A stretch of 64,000 nt of DNA from Promicromonospora sp. MEB111 (GTDB lineage: Bacteria; Actinomycetota; Actinomycetes; Actinomycetales; Cellulomonadaceae), in assembly GCF_030209445.1 (NCBI RefSeq), contig NZ_JARVSD010000001.1, positions 186,001 through 250,000 of the forward strand. The letters are read 5' to 3'. Each line of letters opens with the position of its first letter. The first letter of the stretch is position 1. A program made the position numbers and the translations under genes. This document shows positions 14,678 through 23,706 of this stretch, in pieces. A model generated the notes under the pieces. That model did not search any database, was not told the DNA's origin, and saw nothing but the letters and a program-made list of their open reading frames with translations.

Positions 14678-15880
14678 GTGTCCCTGACCAGGAAGCTCAT
14701 CGGCACCGCCGCCGCAGTGACAGCAGCCCTGTCGGCTGCCGTGGTCGCCACGCCGACAGCCACCGCAGTACCCGACACCATCCCGCTCACCATCACCAAC
14801 GACTCAGGTCGTGGTGACCAGGTGTTCGTCTACGTCCTGGGCGAGACCGGCGGCCAGCTCGGCTACGCCGACGCCCAGGGGACGTTCCACCCGTGGCCGG
14901 ACGCCGGGAGCGTCCCCGAGCCGGCGCCGGACGCGTCGATCGCGGGTCCGGCGAACGGGCAGGACGTCACCATCCAGATGCCCAAGCTGTCGGGCCGCGT
15001 GTACTTCTCCTACGGGAGCAAGCTCGACCTCAAGATCGTCAACGACGGGCAGCTCGTGCAGCCGGCCGTGCAGAACCCGAGCGACCCCAACCGCGACATC
15101 CTGTTCAACTGGACGGAGTACACGCTCAACGACTCCGGCCTGTGGATCAACAGCACCCAGGTGGACTTCTTCTCCGCGCCGTACCAGACGGGCCTGCGCT
15201 CCTCGAGCGGCGAGCTGCTGCATACGGGGATGCTCAAGCCTGACGGCTGGGACCACGTCGTCTCGTCGCTCTCGCAGCAGGACGGCTGGGACGGTCTCGC
15301 GCAGACCGGCCCTGACGGATCCGTGCTCCGGGTGCTCTCCCCCGGCCACGGCGTCGGCACGGGCCAGATCGACGCGAACATCCTGTCCGACTACGTCGAC
15401 CGGGTCTGGAGCAAGTACTCGAGCGAGACCCTCACCGTCGTGCCGTACGGCGACCAGCCGGACAAGAAGTTCCTCGGGACCGTCTCGGGCGACACGATGA
15501 CGTTCACCGACACGTCGGGCGCCGTCGTCACCACGTTCCCGAAGCCCTCGGGCGAGTCGATCTTCGGCTGCGCGGGCGACCTGGCCGCGCCGAACAACGA
15601 CATCGGCGCCATCGCGCGCACGCTGTGCGCAGGGTTCAACCGGTCCTCGCTGCTCGACAGCAGCACCCAGCCGACCCAGGATCCGGCCGGCTTCTACCAG
15701 GACTCGGTGACGAACTACTACGCCAAGTACATCCACGAGCAGATGGCGGACGGCAAGGCGTACGCGTTCGCGTTCGACGACGTCGTTGCGCAGGAATCGC
15801 TGGTGCACGACGGTGACCCGACCGAGGCTTTCATCCAGCTCGACCCGTTCGCGGGGGCCGCCACGCCGATCGGCGGCTGA
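14678..15880 (+). CDS. Secreted glycoside hydrolase family 64 beta-1,3-glucanase
   Basis: A 400-aa secreted enzyme expected to cut beta-1,3-glucan (laminarin, fungal cell wall) into oligosaccharides, as in the laminaripentaose-producing enzymes. A signal peptide ends near residue 30 (ATPTATA). The family core contains NWTEYTLN and STQVDFFSAPYQTG; Glu147 and Asp163 are 16 residues apart, the same spacing as the catalytic Glu154/Asp170 pair of the Streptomyces matensis enzyme. The GTG at 14678 has GAGGAGG upstream. There is no carbohydrate-binding module. TTCACCCCC at 14565-14573 lies 113 bp before the start, a motif seen upstream of other secreted-protein genes here. Confidence 0.88.
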   Translation: MSLTRKLIGTAAAVTAALSAAVVATPTATAVPDTIPLTITNDSGRGDQVFVYVLGETGGQLGYADAQGTFHPWPDAGSVPEPAPDASIAGPANGQDVTIQMPKLSGRVYFSYGSKLDLKIVNDGQLVQPAVQNPSDPNRDILFNWTEYTLNDSGLWINSTQVDFFSAPYQTGLRSSSGELLHTGMLKPDGWDHVVSSLSQQDGWDGLAQTGPDGSVLRVLSPGHGVGTGQIDANILSDYVDRVWSKYSSETLTVVPYGDQPDKKFLGTVSGDTMTFTDTSGAVVTTFPKPSGESIFGCAGDLAAPNNDIGAIARTLCAGFNRSSLLDSSTQPTQDPAGFYQDSVTNYYAKYIHEQMADGKAYAFAFDDVVAQESLVHDGDPTEAFIQLDPFAGAATPIGG

Positions 15881-15915
15881 GCCCGGCACGCTGGTCGCGG
15901 CATCCACAACAGGAC

Positions 15916-15948
15916 AGGAGGGCCCGGCCGTGTCGGCCGGGCCCTCCT
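15916..15948. terminator. Bidirectional hairpin terminator
   Basis: A perfect 15-bp stem (15916-15930 with 15934-15948) and TGT loop between the convergent GH64 gene and the Ala/Lys-rich membrane protein gene. Confidence 0.85.
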
Positions 15949-15971
15949 GGTGTCCGTGAGACGGGCTGGGG

Positions 15972-16976
15972 TCAGCTGCCCTGCTTGCTCTCCCCCGGCG
16001 GAACCTGGTCCACGATCGGCTCGTCCTTGGCGGGCGGAGCCGGCTTGGCGTCCTTCGGTTCCGCTGCCTTGGCCGGCTTCTCGGGGCTGTCGGAGCCGGC
16101 CTTCTGCGCGGCGTCGGACACCGCGCCGCTCGCCTTCTGTGCCGTGGACTTCGCGGCGTCGATGACGGGAGCAGCCTTCTCCTTGGCGGCGTCGATCACC
16201 GGGGCGGCCTTCTCGAGCACCGGACCGGCCTTCTCCTTCGCTGCCTCGAACGCGGGGCTCGCGGCCGAGTAGGCCCGGGCGCCGAGGTCCTTGGCCGTCT
16301 GTGCGGCCTTGGCCCCCGCCTCCTTGCCCTTGGCGAGCGCGGAGCCTGCCGCCGAGCCGACGCCGGAGGAGTGCTTGGCGGCGCCGTCGGAGTAGTCGGC
16401 TCCCGAGCTCTGCTCCCAGGGCTCGGCCCACGGGTCGGTCTGCGGCTGCGCGCGCTTCCAGAAGACGTAGCCCGCGACGGCCGCGCCGCCCGCGGCCAGC
16501 GCGATGAGCCAGCCCTTCTTGGAGCTCTTCCTGCTGGCCTTGTCCGCCGCGTCCGTGACGGTCTCGGCGAGCGAGGTCTTGCCCTGAGCCGCCGCGGCAT
16601 TGGCCGCCGCGGCGTTGAACGCGGAGACCATCTTCGGGAGCAGGTCGTCCACGAGCTTGTCGTGCGCGGAGTCGATGAGGGGCGCGGCCTTGCCCGCCAC
16701 CTTCTCGACCTGGGGCGCGGCCGCCTGCAGGCTGTCCTGCCAGGCCTTCTCGGCGCGCGGTGTGAGCCACGCGATGAAGTCGTTCACGCGGGGCTGGGCC
16801 CAGTCCTTCGCGTTCGAGGCCCGGTCCTTGGCCTGGGCCGCGATGGACCCGGCCTGCGACGCGGCCTTGGAGCTGACGTCGGAAAGCAGAGCTGTGGCCT
16901 CCGCGGCCCTCTCCTTGACCTTCTCGGTGTCGATCTTGCTCGTGTCCACGTAGTCGGTCACCTTCTTGCGGGTCAT
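15972..16976 (-). CDS. Ala/Lys-rich helical membrane protein (DUF5324-like)
   Basis: A 334-aa protein of unknown function. The ATG at 16976 is chosen because GGGGGGAG stands just upstream; the open frame continues further with no such site. Residues 1 to about 150 are charged helical repeats rich in Ala, Lys and Asp, one membrane helix spans about 155-173 (GWLIALAAGGAAVAGYVFWK), and the rest is a long helical segment with recurring A-A-P-V-I-D-A-A-K-E-K units. Composition resembles LEA- or apolipoprotein-like amphipathic repeats. Similar proteins near the cyclophilin gene in Streptomyces are named DUF5324; that assignment is from memory and unverified. Confidence 0.6.
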   Translation of the reverse strand: MTRKKVTDYVDTSKIDTEKVKERAAEATALLSDVSSKAASQAGSIAAQAKDRASNAKDWAQPRVNDFIAWLTPRAEKAWQDSLQAAAPQVEKVAGKAAPLIDSAHDKLVDDLLPKMVSAFNAAAANAAAAQGKTSLAETVTDAADKASRKSSKKGWLIALAAGGAAVAGYVFWKRAQPQTDPWAEPWEQSSGADYSDGAAKHSSGVGSAAGSALAKGKEAGAKAAQTAKDLGARAYSAASPAFEAAKEKAGPVLEKAAPVIDAAKEKAAPVIDAAKSTAQKASGAVSDAAQKAGSDSPEKPAKAAEPKDAKPAPPAKDEPIVDQVPPGESKQGS

Positions 16977-17098
16977 GTAACTCCCCCCGAACTGTTCAAT
17001 ACTCCTCAAGGTGCCACTCTGCCATCGCCTGCCGTTACTGGCGAGGGCGGGAGGCGCCGGTGCAGCATCTACGGGCCGCTCCGTGGGAGGATTGATGC

Positions 17099-17638
17099 AT
17101 GTTCGCAATCCTGCACACCACCTCCGGTGACATCCGCATCGAGCTCTTCCCGAACCACGCGCCCAAGACTGTCGAGAACTTCGTCGGCCTGGCGACGGGT
17201 GAGAAGGCCTGGACGGACCCGCGCACGGGCGAGGAGCGCAAGGACCCGTTCTACGACGGCCTGATCTTCCACCGCGTCATCGACGACTTCATGATCCAGG
17301 GCGGCTGCCCGCTCGGGACGGGAACCGGCGGCCCGGGGTACACGTTCAACGACGAGATCCACCCTGAGCTCCAGTTCAACGAGAAGTACATCCTCGCGAT
17401 GGCCAACGCCGGCAAGCGCCGGAACCCGGTCACCGGCGAGATCGAGGGCACCAACGGCTCCCAGTTCTTCCTCACCACCGCGGAGACCCCGTGGCTGAAC
17501 GGCAAGCACACGATCTTCGGCAAGGTCGCGGACGACGCGTCGCGCGAGGTCGTCGACAAGGTCGGCAAGACGCGCACGCGTCCCGGCGACCGTCCCGTCG
17601 AGGACATCGTCATCGAGTCCGTCACCATCGAGCCCTGA
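17099..17638 (+). CDS. ppiA: Peptidyl-prolyl cis-trans isomerase (cyclophilin type)
   Basis: A 179-aa cytoplasmic cyclophilin that isomerises Xaa-Pro bonds. It starts MFAILHTTSGDIRIELFPNHAPKTV without a signal peptide and carries the catalytic-site motifs FHRVIDDFMIQGG, GTNGSQFFLTT and WLNGKHTIFGKV. The ATG has GGGAGGA about 7 nt upstream. It is divergent from the membrane-protein gene to the left and 82 bp upstream of the rhomboid gene, with which it may be co-transcribed. Confidence 0.95.
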   Translation: MFAILHTTSGDIRIELFPNHAPKTVENFVGLATGEKAWTDPRTGEERKDPFYDGLIFHRVIDDFMIQGGCPLGTGTGGPGYTFNDEIHPELQFNEKYILAMANAGKRRNPVTGEIEGTNGSQFFLTTAETPWLNGKHTIFGKVADDASREVVDKVGKTRTRPGDRPVEDIVIESVTIEP

Positions 17639-17720
17639 CCCGCCGCGGCGCCCGCGCCGCCCTGGACCGGACACGTACGACCTGAGCACTGAGGACCGAG
17701 GGGACTGAGGACGTATCGCG

Positions 17721-18602
17721 ATGAACGACCCGGCCGCCGAGGAGCCGACCGAGGCCGAGGCTCCCGTCTGCCCGCGTCACCCGGACCGGGTGAGCTACGT
17801 GCGCTGCCAGCGCTGTGGTCGGCCGGCGTGCCCGGAATGCCAGCGGCCGGCCGCGGTCGGCATCCAGTGCGTCGACTGCGTCCGGGAGTCGAGTCGTGCC
17901 GCGCCGCGTGTCCGGACGGTCTTCGGTGGCACGGCGACGGCCGCCTCCACCCACGGTCGGCCGGTCGTCACGCTGACGATCATCGGCATCTGCGTCGTGA
18001 GCTGGCTGCTGCAGCTGGTGACGAGGGGTGAGTGGACGCAGGCGCTGTGGTTCTGGCCCTGGGGCGGCGCGATGGAACCGTGGCGGTTCCTCACGGCATC
18101 GTTCCTGCACTCCACGTCGCCGCTGCACATCCTGTTCAACATGTACGCGCTGTGGATCACGGGCCAGTTCCTCGAGCCGCTGCTCGGCCGGGCCCGGTTC
18201 GCGGTCCTGTGCCTGCTGTCCGCCGTGGGCGGGTCGGTCGGCGTGCTGCTCCTGGCCGGCGACCCGTTCACGTCGGACGCCTGGGTGACGCCGGTCGTCG
18301 GCGCGTCCGGCATGGTGTTCGGGCTGTTCGGGGCGATGCTCCCCGTGATGCGCCGCCTGGGCCGCAGCATGGGTCAGGTGCTCGTCCTGCTCGCGATCAA
18401 CGGCGCCATCGGGTTCTTCGTGCCGAACATCTCGTGGCAGGCACACCTCGGCGGTCTCGTCACAGGTGCGCTGGTGGCGACCGCCTATGCGTACGCGCCC
18501 AAGGACCGGCGCGCGCTCGTCGCGTGGGTCGTCCCGGTGGCCGGTATCGCCGTCCTGACCGCGCTGGCGGTATGGCGCTACAGCTCCGTCGGCGTCCTGT
18601 GA
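17721..18602 (+). CDS. Rhomboid family intramembrane serine protease
   Basis: A 293-aa polytopic protease that cuts substrates within the membrane. The N-terminus carries a B-box-like zinc motif with Cys/His pairs (CPRHP, CQRCGRPACPEC, CVDC) at about residues 17-53, usual for the actinobacterial subgroup. Six or more hydrophobic segments follow. The catalytic dyad is visible as Ser196 in VGASGMVFG and His242 in QAHLGGLVTG, and the conserved ASFLH and LFNMYALW segments contribute His130 and Asn140. The ATG at 17721 is preceded by GAGGA. Substrates are unknown. Confidence 0.92.
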   Translation: MNDPAAEEPTEAEAPVCPRHPDRVSYVRCQRCGRPACPECQRPAAVGIQCVDCVRESSRAAPRVRTVFGGTATAASTHGRPVVTLTIIGICVVSWLLQLVTRGEWTQALWFWPWGGAMEPWRFLTASFLHSTSPLHILFNMYALWITGQFLEPLLGRARFAVLCLLSAVGGSVGVLLLAGDPFTSDAWVTPVVGASGMVFGLFGAMLPVMRRLGRSMGQVLVLLAINGAIGFFVPNISWQAHLGGLVTGALVATAYAYAPKDRRALVAWVVPVAGIAVLTALAVWRYSSVGVL

Positions 18603-18664
18603 ACAGGCGGAAGAGCTAGCTGGTGGTGTAGCGCCACACTCTTTTCCCCAGCTTTACCCACAGC

Positions 18665-18716
18665 TGTGGATAAATGGGTACACAGCTCCGCGGCCGCCTC
18701 GGCGCGGCCGCGGAGC
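18665..18716. terminator. Hairpin terminator with adjacent DnaA box
   Basis: A 13-bp perfect stem (18685-18697 with 18704-18716) separates the convergent rhomboid and crgA genes. TGTGGATAA at 18665-18673 is a perfect match to the consensus DnaA box TTATCCACA on the minus strand; whether it is functional is unknown. Confidence 0.75.
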
Positions 18717-18725
18717 CACCGTTCC

Positions 18726-18998
18726 TCAGCGCCAGCGGGTGGTGAGCCCGAAGCCCACGATGATCAGGCCGAAGCCGACCGCGAGGTTCCACTGGCCGAT
18801 CTGCGGGATCGGCAGGGCGAGGTCTGCGCTGGTCAGGTAGTACGTCACGATCCAGGCGAGGCCGAGGACCATGAGGCCGACCATGACGGGGGCGAGCCAA
18901 CGCGGGTTGACCGCCTCACCGGGCAGCGCGACCTTGGCCTCGGCCTTGTCAGCCTTGGGCGTGGCCTTCTTCTTGTTGCGGGACTTCGACTCGGGCAC
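18726..18998 (-). CDS. crgA: Cell division protein CrgA
   Basis: A 90-aa septation protein that links FtsZ, FtsI and other divisome proteins in actinobacteria. The GTG at 18998 has AGGAG upstream and gives a product starting MPESKSRNKKK, a Lys-rich cytoplasmic arm, followed by two membrane helices (LAPVMVGLMVLGLAWIVTYY and WNLAVGFGLIIVGFGL) and the family end TTRWR. A much longer open frame continues upstream but is antisense to the DUF881 gene. It lies beside the sortase cluster and the kinase/rodA operon, the usual neighbourhood. Confidence 0.92.
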   Translation of the reverse strand: MPESKSRNKKKATPKADKAEAKVALPGEAVNPRWLAPVMVGLMVLGLAWIVTYYLTSADLALPIPQIGQWNLAVGFGLIIVGFGLTTRWR

Positions 18999-19142
18999 GA
19001 GGCGGGCTCCTGTCCTGGGGGGTCTGCCCGACGGGTGTGCCGAGCCGACGTCTGCTTGCTCGTGGACTAGCGTAGTGGTCGACAGCCCGAGTCGTGACCA
19101 GACGCGTCCGCGGGTTGGTCGAATGTTGCAGGAGGGACGCAT

Positions 19143-19958
19143 GTGACCGGACCGGAGCCGACGCCCGCGCCGTCGTCCAAGGGCGGTGCCGGAGGCTTTC
19201 TTGGTGCCCTGACCCACGCACGGTGGCGTTCGTGGCTCAGCGTGGGGGCGGTCGCCGTGCTGGCCGGCCTGATGTTCAGCGCCAGCGCCCGGCTGGCCGA
19301 CGGCGGCGGCGCCGGCAACCGCGACCCGCAGGACCTCGCGCAGCTCGTGGACACCGAGACCGACCGCGTCACCGACCTCACCGAGCGCAGCACCGAGCTG
19401 GACCGCGAGATCGAGGCACTGAGCGCGCGTGCCGGCACGACCGTCCCGACGCTGGACGACGACCTGGTGCGCCGCGAGGGCGTGGTGTCGGGATCCGAAC
19501 CGGTCGAGGGCGGTGGTCTCACCGTGACGCTCGACGACGCGCCGTCGACGGCGGTCGGGGCGGGTCCCGGTGGCGCCGAGCCGCAGCCGGACGACCTCGT
19601 GGTGCACCAGCAGGACCTGCAGCACGTCATCAACGCGCTCTGGGCCGGCGGGGCCGAGGCGATGACCCTGCAGGGCGAGCGCGTGACGTCGACGTCGGCG
19701 TTCCGGTGCTCCGGGAACATCCTCCTGCTGCACGGCAAGGTCTTCTCACCACCGTACAAGGTGACGGCAGTCGGAGACCCGGAGAAGATGGAGGCGTCGC
19801 TCGACGAGTCCGAGGGTGTGCAGACGTACCTCGAGTACGTGGACTGGGTACACCTGGGCTGGGACGTGCGACGTAGCGACCACCTGGACCTCCCCGCGTA
19901 CGACGGCGGCGGTCTGCAGTACGCGACGGTTCCCGATGGTACGGAGGTCTTTGGATGA
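19143..19958 (+). CDS. DUF881 family membrane protein
   Basis: A 271-aa protein with one N-terminal membrane helix (about 31-50), a coiled-coil segment (about 70-100) and a C-terminal DUF881 domain containing GLTVTLDDAP, HQQDLQHVINALWAGGAEAMTLQG and RCSGNILLLHGK. The exact role is unknown; the family is widespread in Gram-positive bacteria near division genes. The GTG at 19143 follows GGAGGG; the ATG at 19141 is out of frame and stops at once. Its stop overlaps the sortase start by 4 bp, so they are coupled. Confidence 0.88.
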   Translation: MTGPEPTPAPSSKGGAGGFLGALTHARWRSWLSVGAVAVLAGLMFSASARLADGGGAGNRDPQDLAQLVDTETDRVTDLTERSTELDREIEALSARAGTTVPTLDDDLVRREGVVSGSEPVEGGGLTVTLDDAPSTAVGAGPGGAEPQPDDLVVHQQDLQHVINALWAGGAEAMTLQGERVTSTSAFRCSGNILLLHGKVFSPPYKVTAVGDPEKMEASLDESEGVQTYLEYVDWVHLGWDVRRSDHLDLPAYDGGGLQYATVPDGTEVFG

Positions 19959-20788
19959 CCCACGCGCAGGCCGGCCACAACGTACCCCTGCCGCAGGAGG
20001 TGTTCCCCATCGCGTATCAGCGCGGTCCGTCCGGGATGGGTCCGCGCAACGCGCGGCGCCCCCAGTCGGCGGGATCCCCCATGCGGCCCGTCGCCTGGCT
20101 GATCGGCGTGATGGGCGAGCTTCTCGTGACCGCGGGTCTGGTGCTCGGGCTGTTCGTGGTGTGGCAGCTCTGGTGGACGGACGTCGAGGGCGCGCGCGCC
20201 CAGAGCGAGATCATCGCCGAGATGGACTGGGAGGCCGCTCCAACCGGTCCCGAGACCGCTACCGAGAACCACGGCCCGCCGCCGGTCATGGCGGAGCCAC
20301 CGGACGCCGGCACGCTCTTCGCGCAGATGTACATCCCGCGGTTCGGCGACAACTACGTCAAGCCGATCGCCGAGGGCACGGACAAGGCGACGGTGCTCGA
20401 CACCATCGGCATCGGCCACTACGTGGGCACCGCCATGCCGGGCGACCTCGGCAACTTCGCGGTCGCCGCGCACCGCACCACCTACGGCAAGCCGTTCAAC
20501 CAGATCGCCGAGCTCAAGCCCGGTGATCCGCTGGTCGTCCGTACCAAGGACACCTGGTACGTGTACAAGGTGACCGAGTCGCAGATCGTCTACCCGCAGA
20601 ACGTCGAGGTCATCGCCCCGGTCCCCGGCGTGACCGCCGACGAGCCGATGCCCGAGCTGACCAAGCGGTTCATCACGCTGACCTCCTGCCACCCGATGTT
20701 CTCCGCGACCGAGCGGTACATCGTGCACGGTGAGCTCGAGTACTGGTCGCCGGTGGGCGAGGGCATGCCGAAGGAGCTGGTGAGCTGA
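19955..20788 (+). CDS. srtE: Class E sortase
   Basis: A 277-aa membrane-anchored transpeptidase that attaches LAxTG surface proteins to the cell wall. One N-terminal membrane helix spans about 45-70. The catalytic triad is visible: His173 in VAAHRTT, Cys245 in TLTSCHP and Arg254 in SATERYIVHGE. The TLTSC signature and the lack of a C-terminal helix fit class E. A candidate substrate with LAATG is encoded at 6467-7267. The start overlaps the DUF881 stop by 4 bp and the stop overlaps the next start by one base, so the cluster is one operon. Confidence 0.93.
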   Translation: MTHAQAGHNVPLPQEVFPIAYQRGPSGMGPRNARRPQSAGSPMRPVAWLIGVMGELLVTAGLVLGLFVVWQLWWTDVEGARAQSEIIAEMDWEAAPTGPETATENHGPPPVMAEPPDAGTLFAQMYIPRFGDNYVKPIAEGTDKATVLDTIGIGHYVGTAMPGDLGNFAVAAHRTTYGKPFNQIAELKPGDPLVVRTKDTWYVYKVTESQIVYPQNVEVIAPVPGVTADEPMPELTKRFITLTSCHPMFSATERYIVHGELEYWSPVGEGMPKELVS

Positions 20789-20946
20789 TGTACGCGCTGC
20801 TGTGGCGGGCCATTCCCGGCCCCGGGTGGTTCAAGTTCCTCGTGTGCCTCGTGCTGGCGTTCGGCGTGATCGCGGTGTGCTTCACGCAGTTCTTCCCGTG
20901 GCTCAGCGACTACATGCCGTTCAACGACACCACCGTCGGCGCGTAG
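20788..20946 (+). CDS. 52-aa small membrane protein between sortase and amidotransferase
   Basis: A short peptide starting MYALLWRAIPGPGWFKFLVC with one membrane helix and a conserved-looking end FFPWLSDYMPFNDTTVG. The ATG shares its A with the sortase TGA (TGATG), so it is translationally coupled. I recall similar peptides of this size at this position in other actinobacteria. Function unknown; a role in sortase-associated membrane assembly would be guesswork. Confidence 0.85.
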   Translation: MYALLWRAIPGPGWFKFLVCLVLAFGVIAVCFTQFFPWLSDYMPFNDTTVGA

Positions 20947-20955
20947 CATGCCTGC

Positions 20956-21618
20956 ATGACGCGCATCCTCGTCGTCGACAACTACGACTCGTTCGTCTAC
21001 ACGATCGTCGGTTATCTCGACCAGATCGGCGCCCGGACCGTGGTGGTCCGGAACGACGCCGTGCCCACCCCCGACGCCGACGGCCGCTACTGGTACGACG
21101 GCGGCGACGGCGCGCCCGTGCCCTACGACGGCGTGCTCGTCTCCCCCGGCCCGGGGACCCCGGCGGAAGCCGGTGCCTCCGAGGACGTGATCCGAGACTG
21201 CGCCCGGTCGCGTACCCCGATGCTCGGCGTCTGCCTCGGGCACCAGGCGCTGGCCGAGGTGTTCGGCGGCAAGGTGACGCACGCGCCGGAGCTCATGCAC
21301 GGCAAGACGAGCCTCGTGGAGCACTCGGGCCAGGGCGTCCTCGCCGGACTCCCCGCGCCGTTCACCGCGACCCGCTACCACTCGCTGGCGGTGACGCCGG
21401 ACAGCGTGCCGGACGAGCTGGAGGTGACCTGCTCGACGGCGTCGGGCATCGTCATGGGGCTGCAGCACCGCGAGCTGCCGCTGCACGGCGTGCAGTTCCA
21501 CCCCGAGTCCGTGCTCACCGAGGGCGGGCACAGGCTGCTGGCGAACTGGCTGGAGACCTGCGGGCTCGAGGGCGCCGTGGAGCGGGCAAGAGGAATGGCG
21601 CCGCTGGTCATCTCCTGA
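20956..21618 (+). CDS. Glutamine amidotransferase (PabA/TrpG type)
   Basis: A 220-aa class I glutaminase subunit that supplies ammonia to an aminodeoxychorismate or anthranilate synthase partner. The N-terminus MTRILVVDNYDSFVYTI is typical. The nucleophile is Cys93 in GVCLGHQ, and the His-Glu pair is in QFHPESV. No synthase component is encoded nearby, so PabA (folate) versus TrpG (tryptophan) cannot be decided; the conserved position beside pknB in actinobacteria is usually annotated as PabA-like. It starts 9 bp after the 52-aa peptide and is followed by a strong terminator. Confidence 0.9.
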   Translation: MTRILVVDNYDSFVYTIVGYLDQIGARTVVVRNDAVPTPDADGRYWYDGGDGAPVPYDGVLVSPGPGTPAEAGASEDVIRDCARSRTPMLGVCLGHQALAEVFGGKVTHAPELMHGKTSLVEHSGQGVLAGLPAPFTATRYHSLAVTPDSVPDELEVTCSTASGIVMGLQHRELPLHGVQFHPESVLTEGGHRLLANWLETCGLEGAVERARGMAPLVIS

Positions 21619-21641
21619 CCTGCGGCGCCATGTGCGCGGTG

Positions 21642-21672
21642 CGGCCCCTGACCGGTCTCCGGTCAGGGGCCG
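21642..21672. terminator. Bidirectional hairpin terminator
   Basis: A perfect 14-bp stem (21642-21655 with 21659-21672) and TCT loop between the convergent amidotransferase gene and the leftward fhaA-pknB operon, whose last stop is at 21679. Confidence 0.9.
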
Positions 21673-21678
21673 ACTGCG

Positions 21679-23706
21679 TTACGGGATGATGTCCTCGCCG
21701 TCGCCCTCGCCTCCCGCGCCGCCCTCCGGGCCGGTGGAGATCACGAGGTTGATGTACGAGCCCACGTCGACGGTGGAGCCTGGAGCCGGGTCGGACCGGA
21801 TCACCTGGCCGGCGGCGAAGATGTCCGAGGCCTCCTCGGACGCCTGCTGGCACGTGATCTGCGCACCCGTGCACGCGACCTGGGCCTCGTCGAGCGTCTT
21901 GCCGACGAGGTCCGCGGGGACGGTCGTCTCCGTAGGTGCCGGCGCCTCTGCGATGTAGACCGTCACCGAGGTGCCCTGCTTCACGTCGCCGGCCTCGGGG
22001 TCGGTGCGTGACACCGTACCCGGGGTCACGTCGTCGCTCTCCTCGGTGTCCCACTGGATGGTGCCGAGACCGAGGTTCGCGAGCTGTGCCTCGGCGCCCT
22101 CCTTGGACTGCCCGACGACGTTCGGGAGCGTGGTGTTGCCGGTCGAGAGGTACAGGACGACGTCCGAACCCTCCTGCGCGGTCTGGCCCGCGCCCGGCTC
22201 GCTCTTGGTGACCTGGCCCTGGCTGACGTCCGGGCTGTTCTCGGACTCCGTGCTGCTGACCGTCAGGTTCAGCTCCTCGAGCTTGGCCCGGGCGTCAGCC
22301 TCGGAGAGGTTCTTCAGCTCGGGCAGCGTGACCTGCCCCGGAGCACCCGCCACGTAGACGGTGACCGTCGAGTTCGGCTCGACCTCCTCGCCGGCGCCCG
22401 GGTCGGTCTGGCCGGTGGTCTGACCCTCGTCGAGGTCGGACTCCTTGTCGATGGCCGACTGGAACGTCAGACCGGCGGCCTCGATCTGCGACCGTGCCTC
22501 CTCGGCACTGATCCCCTCCGAGATCGTGGGCACGGCGACCGTCGTCGGCTCGTCCTCGCCTCCGCCGTTGATGACCATGGCGATGATGATGGCCGCGACC
22601 GCCGCGAGGGCGATCCCGAGCAGCCACCACATCAGGGCCTTGCTCTTCTTCTCGGGCTCGCGCTGACCGTTGCGGGTCTGCGGGCCGGGGTAGCCGTTGC
22701 CCGGCGTGATCGGGCTCTGCTGCGCCGTCGCCGGACCCCAGTTGCCGTTGCCCGGCGTCATGACCTGCGTGGCCCCGTACGCGGGCTGGCCCGCGACCTG
22801 GGTCGCACCCATCATCGCGGCGCCGACCATGGGTGCGGTGACCTGGCCGCCGCGCATCGCGGCCTCCAGGTCGCGGCGGAACTCCGCCGCGGTGCTGTAC
22901 CGGTGGTCGCGGTCCTTGGTCAGGGCCTTGAGGGTGATGCGGTCGAGCACCTCGGGGACGTCGGTGGCGACCTCCGACGGGCGCTGCGGCTCCTGGCCCA
23001 CGTGCTGGTAGGCCACGGCGACCGGCGAGTCGCCCTGGAACGGCGGGCGTCCGGTGAGCAGCTCGAACAGCATGCAGCCGGTGGAGTACAGGTCGGAGCG
23101 GGTGTCGACCTGCTCACCGCGGGCCTGCTCGGGCGAGAGGTACTGCGCCGTGCCGATCACGGCGTGGGTCTGCGTCATCGTCGCGGCGGAGTCGGCCATG
23201 GCCCGGGCGATGCCGAAGTCCATCACCTTGACCGCGCCCGTGGGCGTGATCATCACGTTCGCGGGCTTGATGTCGCGGTGCACGATGCCCGCGTGGTGCG
23301 AGTACTCCAGCGCGCTCAGCACGCCGACCGTGATCTCGACGGCCTCCTCGATCGGCACCGCCGCGCCGTCGGTCAGGATGTCGCGGACGGTGTGTCCCTC
23401 GACGTACTCCATGACGATGAACGGCACGTGCACGTCCTCGCCGGCGGCGTTCTGGTGGATGTCCTCGCCGGTGTCGTACACGGCCACGACCGCGGGATGG
23501 TTCAGCGCGGCAGCCGACTGCGCCTCGCGCCGGAACCGGGTGAGGAACGACGGGTCACGGGCGAGGTCGGAACGGAGCACCTTGATCGCGACGGTACGAC
23601 CGAGACGGGTGTCGTGGCCGATGTGCACCTCGGCCATGCCGCCACGGCCGACGAGCTCGCCGACCTCATAACGGCCGGCGAGTACGCGGGGCGTGTTCTC
23701 CACCAC
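21679..23706 (-). CDS. pknB: Serine/threonine protein kinase PknB with four PASTA domains
   Basis: A 675-aa membrane receptor kinase coordinating cell-wall synthesis and division. The N-terminal kinase domain (about 10-275) has the glycine loop VGRGGMAEV, catalytic Lys42, HRDIKPAN at 143-150 and DFG at 163-165. The juxtamembrane linker is Gly/Asn/Pro-rich, one helix (WWLLGIALAAVAAIIIAMVI) crosses the membrane, and four extracellular PASTA repeats follow, which in this family bind muropeptides or lipid II. The GTG start at 23706 is adjacent to the pknA stop; an ATG overlapping that stop is out of frame. It is the last gene of the operon. Confidence 0.96.
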   Translation of the reverse strand: MVENTPRVLAGRYEVGELVGRGGMAEVHIGHDTRLGRTVAIKVLRSDLARDPSFLTRFRREAQSAAALNHPAVVAVYDTGEDIHQNAAGEDVHVPFIVMEYVEGHTVRDILTDGAAVPIEEAVEITVGVLSALEYSHHAGIVHRDIKPANVMITPTGAVKVMDFGIARAMADSAATMTQTHAVIGTAQYLSPEQARGEQVDTRSDLYSTGCMLFELLTGRPPFQGDSPVAVAYQHVGQEPQRPSEVATDVPEVLDRITLKALTKDRDHRYSTAAEFRRDLEAAMRGGQVTAPMVGAAMMGATQVAGQPAYGATQVMTPGNGNWGPATAQQSPITPGNGYPGPQTRNGQREPEKKSKALMWWLLGIALAAVAAIIIAMVINGGGEDEPTTVAVPTISEGISAEEARSQIEAAGLTFQSAIDKESDLDEGQTTGQTDPGAGEEVEPNSTVTVYVAGAPGQVTLPELKNLSEADARAKLEELNLTVSSTESENSPDVSQGQVTKSEPGAGQTAQEGSDVVLYLSTGNTTLPNVVGQSKEGAEAQLANLGLGTIQWDTEESDDVTPGTVSRTDPEAGDVKQGTSVTVYIAEAPAPTETTVPADLVGKTLDEAQVACTGAQITCQQASEEASDIFAAGQVIRSDPAPGSTVDVGSYINLVISTGPEGGAGGEGDGEDIIP

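Noticed and set aside
18999..19733. Long N-terminal extension of CrgA
   Set aside because: The extension is antisense to the DUF881 gene; the short 90-aa form has a ribosome site and the expected length.
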